This document shows positions 7,059 to 15,204 of a DNA stretch of 64,000 nt, piece by piece; the stretch's first letter is position 1; every line of letters starts with the position of its first letter. The translations under genes and the position numbers were made by a program. The notes beneath the pieces are model-generated. The model was given only the letters and a program-made list of their open reading frames with translations. It was not told the origin of the DNA and made no database searches. The DNA lies in contig NZ_JAINFL010000014.1 in the NCBI RefSeq assembly GCF_022458895.1, positions 62,001 to 126,000 of the forward strand, in the 5' to 3' direction. This DNA comes from Roseihalotalea indica. GTDB lineage: Bacteria; Bacteroidota; Bacteroidia; Cytophagales; Cyclobacteriaceae.

Positions 7059-8270
7059 TTACCGTTCTACCCCACATTTTGCCCCATACTGATTGATGAG
7101 ACGCACGAGCAGGTCATTGAGCAGTTCTACATCATATTCTCCCACGGTAGGTTCCAGATGATCATTGCCAATGCCGCTGTGGTCGGTGACAAACACATAG
7201 GTGCCCTGGGTGAGAATAGACATGGCCCGTAAGAGAAACTCAGTAGGTTTGTCAATACCACTGGCTGAGATCGGAATGATGCGAACCCCCTGACGAGAGG
7301 CTTTGCGGATAAGCCGCTGCATGTCACTCTTTACATCCTGGTTGTCGTGTGGAGGTGCATCCAGTAGCAGAAACAAAAGTCGGGCGGTAGCTGGCTCACT
7401 CCACTGCTGGTTAACAATGGCTTCTTCCAGGGCGGTATGCACGGCTTCGGGCCAGTCGCCGCCACCATCAGCCGATTGGGCCTGAATGTTTTCTATCATG
7501 CTGGGTATATTGCTGGTAAAAGGGAAAGCACGCACTACGTATGCATCGCCTTCATCCCGGTAAAAAACTGTGCCCAAACGAACTGTGGCGGTGGGTTCAA
7601 TCCGGGCAATCACGTCAGTTAGTTCTGATTGCAGGTAGTCTAGTTCATCCATCATAGAGCCGGTGGCATCTACCGCAAACATCAGATCAATGCGGTCGGG
7701 GCAATTTCGTTCGGTGTCCAGCTTCAGTGTCATCTCGCCCTGCTCAAAAGGTGATAGAGCATCCAGAGTGGCGGTTTGCCCATAATAATCTACCGAAATG
7801 GACTGGGAGGGGGAGGTAGATCCCATGGCCTTGCCCCATAGTTCAGCTACTCCCTCAGCATCGGTATGCGCTTCCCAGAGTAGCCCGCCCTGCTCATCGT
7901 ACAGAGTCGTCAGAGCGTCTACTACGGGGCGATTGTAGCGGTCGAGCACCCGCAGCCGGTAGCGTTGTTCGGCAGTGAAACCCCAAGTTGAACGACTGGT
8001 TTGCCAGTCTTCGTTATCCTCTAGGTTCTTCCAGAAATCCCAGTGGGCGAGGTCATTCCATTCTCCAGCTGTAATTTGTCCGGGTTCCGGAGGTTGAGCT
8101 GTGCTGTCTCCGTCTCCGCCCGCCAATGGTACTTCACCAGCATATTCCCCATCTGACAGTGCATAATCATATGACCTCCCGGGAGCAGGGGTGTCTTCTG
8201 AACCATCCTCACAGGAGAGTAGCACCCAGATGAATGCGAGTATCCAGCAATAGCGTATAGTCGTTTGCAT
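7059..8270 (-). CDS. VWA-domain lipoprotein with Ig-like domain
   Basis: 403 aa. Lipoprotein signal with lipid-accepting Cys20 (WVLLSC), then an acidic linker. Residues ~100-185 form an Ig/carboxypeptidase-regulatory-like beta domain (YRLRVLDRYNRPVVDALTTL). Residues ~193-395 are a von Willebrand factor A domain: DLMFAVDATGSM carries a MIDAS site (D201, T203-like, S205) with the usual FVTDHSGIGND near the end. VWA domains bind metal and partner proteins; an outer-membrane or periplasmic binding role is inferred. Stands alone, divergent from msrB with 190 bp between them. Confidence 0.85.
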   Translation of the reverse strand: MQTTIRYCWILAFIWVLLSCEDGSEDTPAPGRSYDYALSDGEYAGEVPLAGGDGDSTAQPPEPGQITAGEWNDLAHWDFWKNLEDNEDWQTSRSTWGFTAEQRYRLRVLDRYNRPVVDALTTLYDEQGGLLWEAHTDAEGVAELWGKAMGSTSPSQSISVDYYGQTATLDALSPFEQGEMTLKLDTERNCPDRIDLMFAVDATGSMMDELDYLQSELTDVIARIEPTATVRLGTVFYRDEGDAYVVRAFPFTSNIPSMIENIQAQSADGGGDWPEAVHTALEEAIVNQQWSEPATARLLFLLLDAPPHDNQDVKSDMQRLIRKASRQGVRIIPISASGIDKPTEFLLRAMSILTQGTYVFVTDHSGIGNDHLEPTVGEYDVELLNDLLVRLINQYGAKCGVER

Positions 8271-8460
8271 ATTGATGATGTTAAGAGATTTGAGCTGTAT
8301 TGAAAAGACTCATTAACCAGCCAATAGGTTGGAAGCCCTGCGAGTTTCAGGGAATAAACTTCTTTGTCGGGAAGTTTACGTTTAACTTCCCGATCATTCA
8401 TTTTCATAAACCATCTGATGCCTTTGCGCGTTGTAAAAATGACAGAATAAATTTTACAAT

Positions 8461-9102
8461 ATGAAGTACTTATCATCTTTCATCCATACATCATTAATAG
8501 CCGGAGGCGTTTTGTTGGCCGCTTGCTCTCAACAGCCTAGTGCAGCTCAGAATGACGGCAACAAGCCAGAGTCTGCTTCTATGAGTGCGCAGGCTACTAA
8601 CTACGGCGACAAATATATTGGCATTTGGGCCGATGAAGATTATGAGTATCCGGTTAAGCGTTCGGAAAAAGAATGGAAAGAACAACTTTCTGAAGATCAG
8701 TTTCATGTGCTGCGAGAAGAAGGTACCGAGCGTGCTTTTACCAGTCCGCTCAATGAGGTGAAAAAGAAAGGAATTTTCTACTCAGCTGCTACCGGACAAC
8801 CGTTGTTTCGCTCAGAAACCAAATTTGAGTCTGGCACTGGCTGGCCTAGCTTTTACGAGCCTATCAGCAAAGAAGCGGTGGTCTTGAAAGAAGATAATGC
8901 GTACGGAATGACCCGCATTGAGGTAGAAGATAGCAGTAGTGGTTCGCATATTGGACATGTGTTTCCTGATGGCCCCAAACCTACCGGCTTACGTTACTGC
9001 ATGAATGGGGATGCCATGATCTTTGTAGCCGAAGGAGAAGAATTGCCCCCGTTAGTTAAAGACTACCTGGAGCAGTTTCCTCAAGAAAAGCCCAAGATTT
9101 AA
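8461..9102 (+). CDS. msrB: Lipoprotein peptide-methionine (R)-S-oxide reductase
   Basis: 213 aa. The lipoprotein signal has its Cys at residue 22 (GVLLAAC), putting the enzyme in the cell envelope. Residues ~66-192 are an MsrB domain: KGIFYSAATGQPLF, ESGTGWPSF, GSHIGHVFPDGPKPTGLRYC with catalytic Cys180 in RYCMN. MsrB reduces methionine-R-sulfoxide in oxidised proteins. The two CxxC pairs that bind structural zinc in many MsrBs are absent, replaced by YSAATG and DSSSG, so this is the zinc-free form. No second resolving Cys is evident near the start, so the recycling route is unclear. Likely repairs envelope proteins. Confidence 0.93.
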   Translation: MKYLSSFIHTSLIAGGVLLAACSQQPSAAQNDGNKPESASMSAQATNYGDKYIGIWADEDYEYPVKRSEKEWKEQLSEDQFHVLREEGTERAFTSPLNEVKKKGIFYSAATGQPLFRSETKFESGTGWPSFYEPISKEAVVLKEDNAYGMTRIEVEDSSSGSHIGHVFPDGPKPTGLRYCMNGDAMIFVAEGEELPPLVKDYLEQFPQEKPKI

Positions 9103-9251
9103 GAGCTTTCTTATAATAATTGCTATCAGCAAGTCCGCATGTATAAGTAACCGCATTTGGCTGAACCATCAATTTATTGCCTTACATAGCATCAGTGGTT
9201 AACATATAGCCATATATGCAATAAAAGAGGGGCTCTTTCCAATTTTGGGCA

Positions 9252-9287
9252 GGCAGCCATGATTATCAGCAGGTAAACATGGCTGTC
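9252..9287. terminator. Hairpin between convergent msrB and MFS genes
   Basis: 9252-9261 pairs with 9278-9287 (core CAGCCATG/CATGGCTG, one G-U pair), followed by a T-rich run on the plus strand. Position between two convergent genes suits a bidirectional terminator. No strong U tract, so moderate support. Confidence 0.5.
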
Positions 9288-9315
9288 TGTATTCTTTTGA
9301 TACTAATGGGTTCGG

Positions 9316-10536
9316 TTACTTATTTTCAATATTGGGAAGCAACCCGGTAACAATGCCGATTAGTGGAAGGAAAGCACAAATATGAAATACATACTCAATG
9401 CTGGTTTGATCAGCCAGTTTTCCTAAAACGGCCGAGCCGAGGCCGCCCATGCCAAAAGCAAAACCAAAAAACAGTCCGGCAATCATGCCTACCTTGCCGG
9501 GTACTAGTTCCTGCGCATACACGATAATAGCTGAAAAAGCCGATGCAATTACCAACCCGATGATTATGGACAATGTGCCAGTCCAGAATAGGTTGACGTG
9601 GGGAAGCAGGAGGGTGAATGGAGCGGCCCCCAGTATTGAAATCCAGATGATATATTTTCTACCAAAACGATCTCCCAAGGGGCCACCCATAAACGTGCCC
9701 GCCGCTACTGCTGCCAGGAAAATAAACAGGTAAATTTGTGATTGCTGGATTGACACATCAAATTTCTCAATCAGGTAAAAAGTGAAATAGCTGCTCATAC
9801 TGGCCATATAAAAGTATTTGGAGAAAATGAGTAGCAGCAGAATACCCAGCGCACCGATGATTCTATTTTTTGACAGTCCGGAGCTGGCATCTTCATCTTT
9901 TGACAATATACCTCTGGCTTTTTGCGACAGATGTTCTTTATACCAATAACCTACTTTGGATAGAGCCAGAATCGCTATTACGGCAGCAATAGCAAACCAA
10001 AGGATATTATTTTGCCCATAAGGAACCACAATGAGAGCGGCTAGTAATGGTCCAATGGCTGACCCGGCATTACCGCCTAGTTGAAAAATTGACTGAGCAA
10101 GCCCCCGCTTTCCACCAGAAGCCAAATGGGCTACCCGCGACGATTCAGGATGAAATACGGATGACCCAACTCCTACTAACCCTACCGCAATCAAGATAAC
10201 AGTGTATTCGGCAGCCTGAGACAGAAGTACTAAACCCATTAGCGTAAAACCCATTCCAATGGCGAGAGAGTAGGGGCGGGGAGTGCGGTCGGTATACGAA
10301 CCTACCAATGGTTGTAATAACGAGGCTGTCAGTTGAAACGTCAGCGTAATAAAGCCTATCTGCGTAAAGGATAAATTAAACTTATCTTTGATCATGGGAT
10401 ACACTGCCGGAATGACGGATTGCATCATATCATTTAGCAGATGGGCAAAAGCTATGGTAAAAAGTATAGAAAAAGCAGTCTTTTGCGCACTGGAGGTGGC
10501 TTTCAGTGTCGGTGCTATGGATACATTCTGATTCAT
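9316..10536 (-). CDS. MFS transporter, fosmidomycin-resistance (Fsr)-like
   Basis: 406 aa with about 12 hydrophobic helices, typical MFS length. The N-terminal half carries family sequence: FAHLLNDMMQSVIPAVYP, a loop motif GSYTDRTPRP, and VFHPESSRVAHLASGGKRGL followed by SIFQLGGNAGSAIGP, which are characteristic of Fsr-type drug exporters. In E. coli Fsr exports fosmidomycin; the substrate here is unknown. Lies 48 bp downstream of a GntR/FadR-type regulator on the same strand; a copy of that regulator's putative operator sits 23 bp upstream of this start. Induction by a ligand of the regulator is inferred. Confidence 0.88.
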   Translation of the reverse strand: MNQNVSIAPTLKATSSAQKTAFSILFTIAFAHLLNDMMQSVIPAVYPMIKDKFNLSFTQIGFITLTFQLTASLLQPLVGSYTDRTPRPYSLAIGMGFTLMGLVLLSQAAEYTVILIAVGLVGVGSSVFHPESSRVAHLASGGKRGLAQSIFQLGGNAGSAIGPLLAALIVVPYGQNNILWFAIAAVIAILALSKVGYWYKEHLSQKARGILSKDEDASSGLSKNRIIGALGILLLLIFSKYFYMASMSSYFTFYLIEKFDVSIQQSQIYLFIFLAAVAAGTFMGGPLGDRFGRKYIIWISILGAAPFTLLLPHVNLFWTGTLSIIIGLVIASAFSAIIVYAQELVPGKVGMIAGLFFGFAFGMGGLGSAVLGKLADQTSIEYVFHICAFLPLIGIVTGLLPNIENK

Positions 10537-10558
10537 GAGTTTTGTGGTTACTAATCAG

Positions 10559-10574
10559 ATCATCTGATGAATTC
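10559..10574. promoter_or_regulatory. Putative GntR operator copy 1
   Basis: ATCATCTGATGAATTC, containing the 11-bp palindrome TCATCTGATGA. The same 16 bases occur at 11257-11272. Lies between the GntR gene and the MFS gene, 23 bp upstream of the MFS start. Confidence 0.7.
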
Positions 10575-10584
10575 TTAGAAAAAA

Positions 10585-11253
10585 CTATTGTGTGATATGT
10601 CCGATGATTTTTGCTGCCCAGCGCCAGGCTTGTTCGGCATCCTGACTGATAATGCTTTTCAATAACTGGTGATGCAAAGCAGAGGTTGTTATAAAGGGTT
10701 TAGTATCGGAGTAGGTTTGTAAAAACAGGTTTTTCAGTTCTTTAGCGAAGGACTTATACAGATCAGCCAGAATATCATTTTGTGAAGCTTCAGCAATAGC
10801 AATATGAAATTGAATATCGGCTTCCACACATTCGTATAGCTTTCCGGTTTGGGCAGCCTGAGTACGGAGCTCCAGAAAGTGCTGCATTTTTGTAATGTCT
10901 TCTTCCTTTCGGTGGTGGGCTGCTTTCTCGGCAATTTTCATTTCCAGGAGTTTCCTCACCTCATCCACATCCTGAGCATTAGCCCTCTTAAGCCTTTGCG
11001 ATAGTGGTTCCTTAATGTCCGAAGCATCTTTTACAAAGGTTCCCACCCCCTGCTGTACCCGTAATAATCCTGAATTAGCTAATATCCGAATCGCCTCCCG
11101 AATGGTAGAGCGTCCTACGCCAAAACTTTTCATGAGTTCAGGCTCGGTGGGCAGCTTTTCGTGCACTTGGTATTGCCCCAGCGAAATTTGCTGCTGAATT
11201 TTAGCGGCAACTTCGTCCGCTAACGATTTTCTAATAATATACTGATTATTCAT
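10585..11253 (-). CDS. FadR-subfamily GntR transcriptional regulator
   Basis: 222 aa from the ATG at 11253; a TTG 48 bp further upstream would enclose the putative operator and is not preferred. Residues ~10-75 form a GntR winged helix (EKLPTEPELMKSFGVGRSTI, then REAIRILANSGLLRV). Residues ~90-215 are an all-helical FCD effector domain with likely metal ligands (EADIQFHIAIAEAS, HHQLL). FCD regulators usually respond to small carboxylates. Identical palindromes lie 3 bp upstream of this start and again before the MFS gene, so it probably represses itself and the exporter. Confidence 0.92.
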   Translation of the reverse strand: MNNQYIIRKSLADEVAAKIQQQISLGQYQVHEKLPTEPELMKSFGVGRSTIREAIRILANSGLLRVQQGVGTFVKDASDIKEPLSQRLKRANAQDVDEVRKLLEMKIAEKAAHHRKEEDITKMQHFLELRTQAAQTGKLYECVEADIQFHIAIAEASQNDILADLYKSFAKELKNLFLQTYSDTKPFITTSALHHQLLKSIISQDAEQAWRWAAKIIGHITQ

Positions 11254-11256
11254 CTT

Positions 11257-11272
11257 ATCATCTGATGAATTC
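11257..11272. promoter_or_regulatory. Putative GntR operator copy 2
   Basis: Same 16-base sequence as 10559-10574. It ends just 3 bp before the regulator's ATG, so a bound repressor would also cover the ribosome entry region. Confidence 0.7.
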
Positions 11273-11436
11273 AAAGGTAAATATACTTTCTTGAAAGTCA
11301 ATTAAGAGAAGAATTATTGTCAGCGTATGAGCATAAATAAGTACACCCGGAAGAAACAGGCTGAGACTACTGAATAGAAATTTCTATAGAAAGGCTTTGG
11401 GATACATAAACTTGCCGCCAAGCTGCTATCAGAATA

Positions 11437-11799
11437 CTACACAACACTCAGCATCTTTTCTTTTGTCAAAGGTTTACTTAAGATGTTGGTGATTCCTAAA
11501 GCCTTTAATCGCTCCAGATCGTGGTTGAGCTTAGAAGAGGTGAGAACAACTATCTTTATCTGAGAGATAACAGTCTGGAGGGCTTCAATAAAATCAAACC
11601 CGTTAAAACCAGGCATGTTTAAGTCCAGCAGAATCAGGTCTGGTTCCCGAGGGCATTTATGAAGACAGGCCAGAGCATCTTTTGCTTCTGTAAAAACTTC
11701 TATTTGGTCTACCAAATGTAATTCTACGATGATATCCTCATTTATAAAATTAGTTACAGGGTCGTCGTCAATAAGGAATATTTTATCAAGCATGGACAT
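11437..11799 (-). CDS. Single-domain CheY-like response regulator
   Basis: 120 aa, one receiver domain and nothing else. Acidic pocket DDD at residues 11-13, phospho-acceptor Asp59 in LILLDLNMP, switch Thr87 in VVLTSS and Lys109 in LSKP. With no output domain it must act by protein contact or as a phosphate sink. It is the last gene of the stressosome set, about 220 bp downstream of the histidine kinase on the same strand, and is the natural partner of that kinase. The intervening stretch holds no gene. Phosphotransfer between the two is inferred. Confidence 0.9.
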   Translation of the reverse strand: MSMLDKIFLIDDDPVTNFINEDIIVELHLVDQIEVFTEAKDALACLHKCPREPDLILLDLNMPGFNGFDFIEALQTVISQIKIVVLTSSKLNHDLERLKALGITNILSKPLTKEKMLSVV

Positions 11800-12023
11800 A
11801 TTAATTTGCTGATAACGCTAAAAAATCATGAAACTGAGAGTTAAAAAATTACCAACCGTTATCAGATATGATTTTCGGGGAAGGTGATAAAGCACAGCTC
11901 GTGAGCGTTAGGATTACAACCCTTACTATGATTATTTGTTTTATGCTTTCGGGTATACTTTGCTTATAAAAGCATTGTAAAACCGTCTTTTCTGAGCGAA
12001 CATCCAGCCCAATAAAATAGCTA

Positions 12024-13373
12024 TCAAGAATTTGTGATAGTTTCGGCAGGCCAGGTAAAACAAAAACGGCTTCCCATGGCACTAAATGCTGAATTCTGTA
12101 CCCAGATTTCCCCTCCTCTTTCACCAATGATTTTTTTAATAATGGCGAGCCCTAGTCCACTGCTATCCACGCCATCAATTTTTTGTAAAACAGTAAACAT
12201 TTTAAAAACAGATTCTCTTTTTCCTTCAGGAATTCCCGGTCCGTTGTCTTCAACATAGTAGTAAAATGCGCCTTCTGGAGTATTTGAAGTCCCTATTTTC
12301 ACCCGCCCCTCGGGTTTGTCATTGTACTTTACTGCATTGGTTAGCAGGTTACTGAATATTTGATAAATCAATATTTCCTCAGTTAATAAAGTAGGCAACG
12401 GGTGCTCTAACTCAATAGAAAAGTTTTCTGGCTGTTGAAGCTCACCGATAATTTCATGGATAAGTTGATTTAAGTCAACCGCTGTTTTGTCTACCTGCTC
12501 GTGGCCGGCCCGGCTATAGGAAAGGATGTTGCTGATGAGCTTTTCTACTTTGTCTAATTGCCCTTTGAACATGGGAATGCCGCGTTCTGGCTGCAAGCGC
12601 CCTTCTTCTAACATTCGCAATAGTCCTTGCAGGTTAGAAATAGGAGATTTTAAGTCGTGAGAAACGATATAAGCAAAACCATCTAAGTCTTCGTTTCTCT
12701 TTTTTAGTAATGAGTTTTGCCGGGCTATATCATCAGAAAGCTGACTTATTTGTTCGTAATTGCTTTTTAGCTCCTGATTGAGCCTCTGAATTTCTTCCAG
12801 CTTCTCCTGGGTCTGGTTTTTTTGGCTTTTTAGTTCTTCCAGCGTTTGCAGCAGGCGATGATTTTGCTTTTTAAGCTCATCATACGGCGAAATGGGTGAT
12901 AGTTCGCTGAAGTACTTACGCCAACCCGAAAGAATCAAAGGGTTAATCGGTGGGTGACCAGAGGGTAGCTTCTTGCCTATACATACCTGAGTGCCCTCTG
13001 CTAAGCGACTTTTGATTTCAAATACATCGGAAAGCTTTTGAGAGTTGATAATACCGTTTTTCCGATTTCCATGTAATGAGGATGAAGCATTCAATAAAGA
13101 TTCAACATCTTTGATGCCTGGTCCCTGATCAGTGATGATGGCTTCCACACAATATTCTAATCCATGTTGGATGATACGGAATTTAACATCACCTTTATCG
13201 GCGTGCACCAACACGTTCCGGCAGATTTCAGAAACTGCCGTAGTAAACTTGGTTTGGTCAGTAAAGCTCAACCCCGAAACTTCGGCTAATTTCATAGCTT
13301 TCTTGTGAGCAAGTATCAGGTCTAGCTCATTTTCAAGGATTACTTCTGTGATAGGAGCTTCAGGCTTATTCAT
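12024..13373 (-). CDS. Sensor histidine kinase with RsbT-like N-terminal ATPase domain
   Basis: 449 aa, cytosolic. Residues ~10-130 are a GHKL domain like RsbT/anti-sigma kinases (AVSEICRNVLVHA; ITDQGPGI), though the glycine lid (GNRKNGIINS) is degenerate. Residues ~160-232 are a coiled coil. HisKA follows with phospho-His239 in IVSHDLKSPISNL, then a full HATPase_c (FSNLLTNAVKYN, DNGPGIP, SSGLGLAIIKK). It overlaps the upstream phosphatase gene by 8 bp. The N-terminal domain is the third RsbT-like unit in the operon, suggesting that the kinase is controlled by the stressosome instead of a membrane sensor. The likely substrate is the receiver at 11437. Confidence 0.88.
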   Translation of the reverse strand: MNKPEAPITEVILENELDLILAHKKAMKLAEVSGLSFTDQTKFTTAVSEICRNVLVHADKGDVKFRIIQHGLEYCVEAIITDQGPGIKDVESLLNASSSLHGNRKNGIINSQKLSDVFEIKSRLAEGTQVCIGKKLPSGHPPINPLILSGWRKYFSELSPISPYDELKKQNHRLLQTLEELKSQKNQTQEKLEEIQRLNQELKSNYEQISQLSDDIARQNSLLKKRNEDLDGFAYIVSHDLKSPISNLQGLLRMLEEGRLQPERGIPMFKGQLDKVEKLISNILSYSRAGHEQVDKTAVDLNQLIHEIIGELQQPENFSIELEHPLPTLLTEEILIYQIFSNLLTNAVKYNDKPEGRVKIGTSNTPEGAFYYYVEDNGPGIPEGKRESVFKMFTVLQKIDGVDSSGLGLAIIKKIIGERGGEIWVQNSAFSAMGSRFCFTWPAETITNS

Positions 13374-14421
13374 TGAGTTTCGGGTATTTACTTACGATCA
13401 CGGTTGCATCGTCATTATTGCGACTAAAGTCGCGGTACAGACAGGCTGCCAGAACGGTAGGGTCGTGTTTTTCTATTTGAGGATATTGGGTTATATCTGA
13501 GCGCGACAAAATTCCGTCAGAGTGCATAATAAGTAGTTGCCCTCGCTGCCAGGAGACTTCCCGCTCTTGAATGCGCGAGGCATTAAGCCCTAGGGTACCG
13601 TTGGATGAAACCAAAGATGTAGGTTTTTCCCAGGCAGTGATCTTTCCGCTGATATTGCCTACACCACTATAGGCAACTTTTTGTTGTCTTGTATCCAGAG
13701 AGATGACTAAACCAACTGCTCCTCGGGTTTTCTGTGTTGTCTGATGAATCTGCTCTAAAATAAAGGCCGGTTTTCGCCCAACTATTTTCTCATATTGTTG
13801 CAGAGCTGACTGAGTAGCTTGAAAAGCTTCATGTCCATGTCCTAGCCCATCTAGCAGCACTATCTGAAATATATTTTTTTCGGGAATATAGATAATTTGG
13901 TATCCGTCACCGCACTCCTGCTCCCCGGGTTTTGCTACGCAAATGGCACCTACTGTTAAGTGTCTGCTAATTCCGTTTTTTTTTGCAAAGCAGCGGCAAA
14001 GCACTACCGTCCCTCTGTTGGGTTGAGAGTAAACATCAAAAAAGTTGGCCAGCCGCTTTATTGCCCCTAAACCTTCCCCAGCCGTGCCAGAAGTAGAGTA
14101 GCCATCTTGCAAAGCCTGGTAAAGATGAGCTATGCCCGGGCCTTTGTCGATAGCAATCATTTCAATGCCGGTCTGACCCTGCTGTTGAACACTTCTCCAT
14201 AAAAACTCCCGCTTACGATCGCCAAATTTGAGCAGGTTTGAGCTTAGTTCGGAAATAATAATATCTAAATTACCAATACGCTCGGCGGAAAAGCCCAATG
14301 ACCTGGCTTTTTTTGCAATATCCCGTTTGATTAAGCTTAGAAAGCTTCGCTCGTCGAAGCGATAACTGATATGTGCCTCAGCATTATTTTCCCCAACGGA
14401 TAATGGTAATGGTTGTTCCAT
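13366..14421 (-). CDS. RsbT-like ATPase fused to SpoIIE/RsbX-type PP2C phosphatase
   Basis: 351 aa from ATG 14421; a TTG at 14445 is possible but less likely. Residues ~15-150 are an RsbT-like GHKL domain (DIIISELSSNLLKFG; AIDKGPGI; GEGLGAIKRLANFFDV). Residues ~165-345 are a PP2C-type Ser/Thr phosphatase of the SpoIIE/RsbX type, with metal-binding Asp residues in ECGDGY, VLLDGLGHGHEA and NNDDATVIV. RsbX resets stressosomes by dephosphorylating RsbS and RsbR; this protein would do so with its own targeting domain. The start overlaps the end of rsbT by 38 bp. Seen: domains. Inferred: targets. Confidence 0.88.
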   Translation of the reverse strand: MEQPLPLSVGENNAEAHISYRFDERSFLSLIKRDIAKKARSLGFSAERIGNLDIIISELSSNLLKFGDRKREFLWRSVQQQGQTGIEMIAIDKGPGIAHLYQALQDGYSTSGTAGEGLGAIKRLANFFDVYSQPNRGTVVLCRCFAKKNGISRHLTVGAICVAKPGEQECGDGYQIIYIPEKNIFQIVLLDGLGHGHEAFQATQSALQQYEKIVGRKPAFILEQIHQTTQKTRGAVGLVISLDTRQQKVAYSGVGNISGKITAWEKPTSLVSSNGTLGLNASRIQEREVSWQRGQLLIMHSDGILSRSDITQYPQIEKHDPTVLAACLYRDFSRNNDDATVIVSKYPKLNE

Positions 14422-14794
14422 GTCCTTTTTTGGATTGAATATCAAAAAAATTGACCAGTCGTTTCGCGCCGGGTAACCCTACCCCCAGACTTTTGCCGGA
14501 GGAATATCCGTCTTGCATGGCCTCAGCAATATTGAGAATACCCGGGCCAGTATCGGTAAAAATAACTTTTACACCTTGCTTCGATGCTTGCGTAACATGC
14601 TCGATCGTCACTTCGCCTGTTCCGGCATAAAGTATAATATTTCTGGTAAGTTCACTGGCAGCAGTCATTAGCTTAGTTTGGTCTAGAGTACTCATACCTA
14701 GCTTACTGGCATACTCGCGCACGCATTGTCTGACTGATACTACATCTTGTTCAGTGGTTACAGCAAGTATTACTTTATCCAGTTTGGTCATCAT
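14384..14794 (-). CDS. rsbT: RsbT-type serine kinase of the stressosome
   Basis: 136 aa, one GHKL kinase domain, the normal length for RsbT. N box MTAASELTRNIILYAG, G1 box TDTGPGI, lid GKSLGVGLPGAKRLVNFF and closing GHGTTITI are intact, so it should be active. In Bacillus RsbT phosphorylates RsbS and RsbR on stress, then leaves to activate a downstream phosphatase. Overlaps rsbS by 20 bp and the next gene by 38 bp, so translation is coupled. Confidence 0.93.
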   Translation of the reverse strand: MMTKLDKVILAVTTEQDVVSVRQCVREYASKLGMSTLDQTKLMTAASELTRNIILYAGTGEVTIEHVTQASKQGVKVIFTDTGPGILNIAEAMQDGYSSGKSLGVGLPGAKRLVNFFDIQSKKGHGTTITIIRWGK

Positions 14795-15176
14795 CTACCT
14801 CAAACTCTCGTTCTGAGGGGTTGGGTGCATATTCTCGTAAGAGTTCCATCCCTTTTTCTACATTCAGAGCGGTATGGATACCCTGGAGTGGCATACCCAG
14901 TTCTACCAGTGTAATGGCTACAGCCGGTTGCATACCTACCACAATGGTGATAGCATCCATTATTTTAGCCATAGCAGTGATATTTGCTAAAATGCGCCCC
15001 ATAAAAGAATCGACGATGTATACGGCAGAAATATCAATCAAAACACCCTGTGATTCGTGTTTTTGAACCAGGCTGATCAAGTCTTTTTCCAGGTTAACGG
15101 CTAATTGATCATACATATCTACCTGAATGGAAACCAATAGAAAATCACCCATCTTAAGTATCGGAATTCTATCCAT
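14775..15176 (-). CDS. rsbS: RsbS-type STAS protein of the stressosome core
   Basis: 133 aa, a single STAS domain (IPILKMGDFLLVSIQVDM at the start). The phosphorylation segment GVLIDISAVYIVDSF matches that of Bacillus RsbS, and Ser50 corresponds to the residue phosphorylated by RsbT. RsbS and RsbR proteins build the icosahedral core that holds RsbT. Follows rsbR after 28 bp. The C-terminal ~15 residues are acidic and extend past the usual STAS end. Confidence 0.93.
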   Translation of the reverse strand: MDRIPILKMGDFLLVSIQVDMYDQLAVNLEKDLISLVQKHESQGVLIDISAVYIVDSFMGRILANITAMAKIMDAITIVVGMQPAVAITLVELGMPLQGIHTALNVEKGMELLREYAPNPSEREFEVDDDQTG

Positions 15177-15204
15177 CTGAAACAGTTCGTTAAAGTTGGT
15201 TGTA

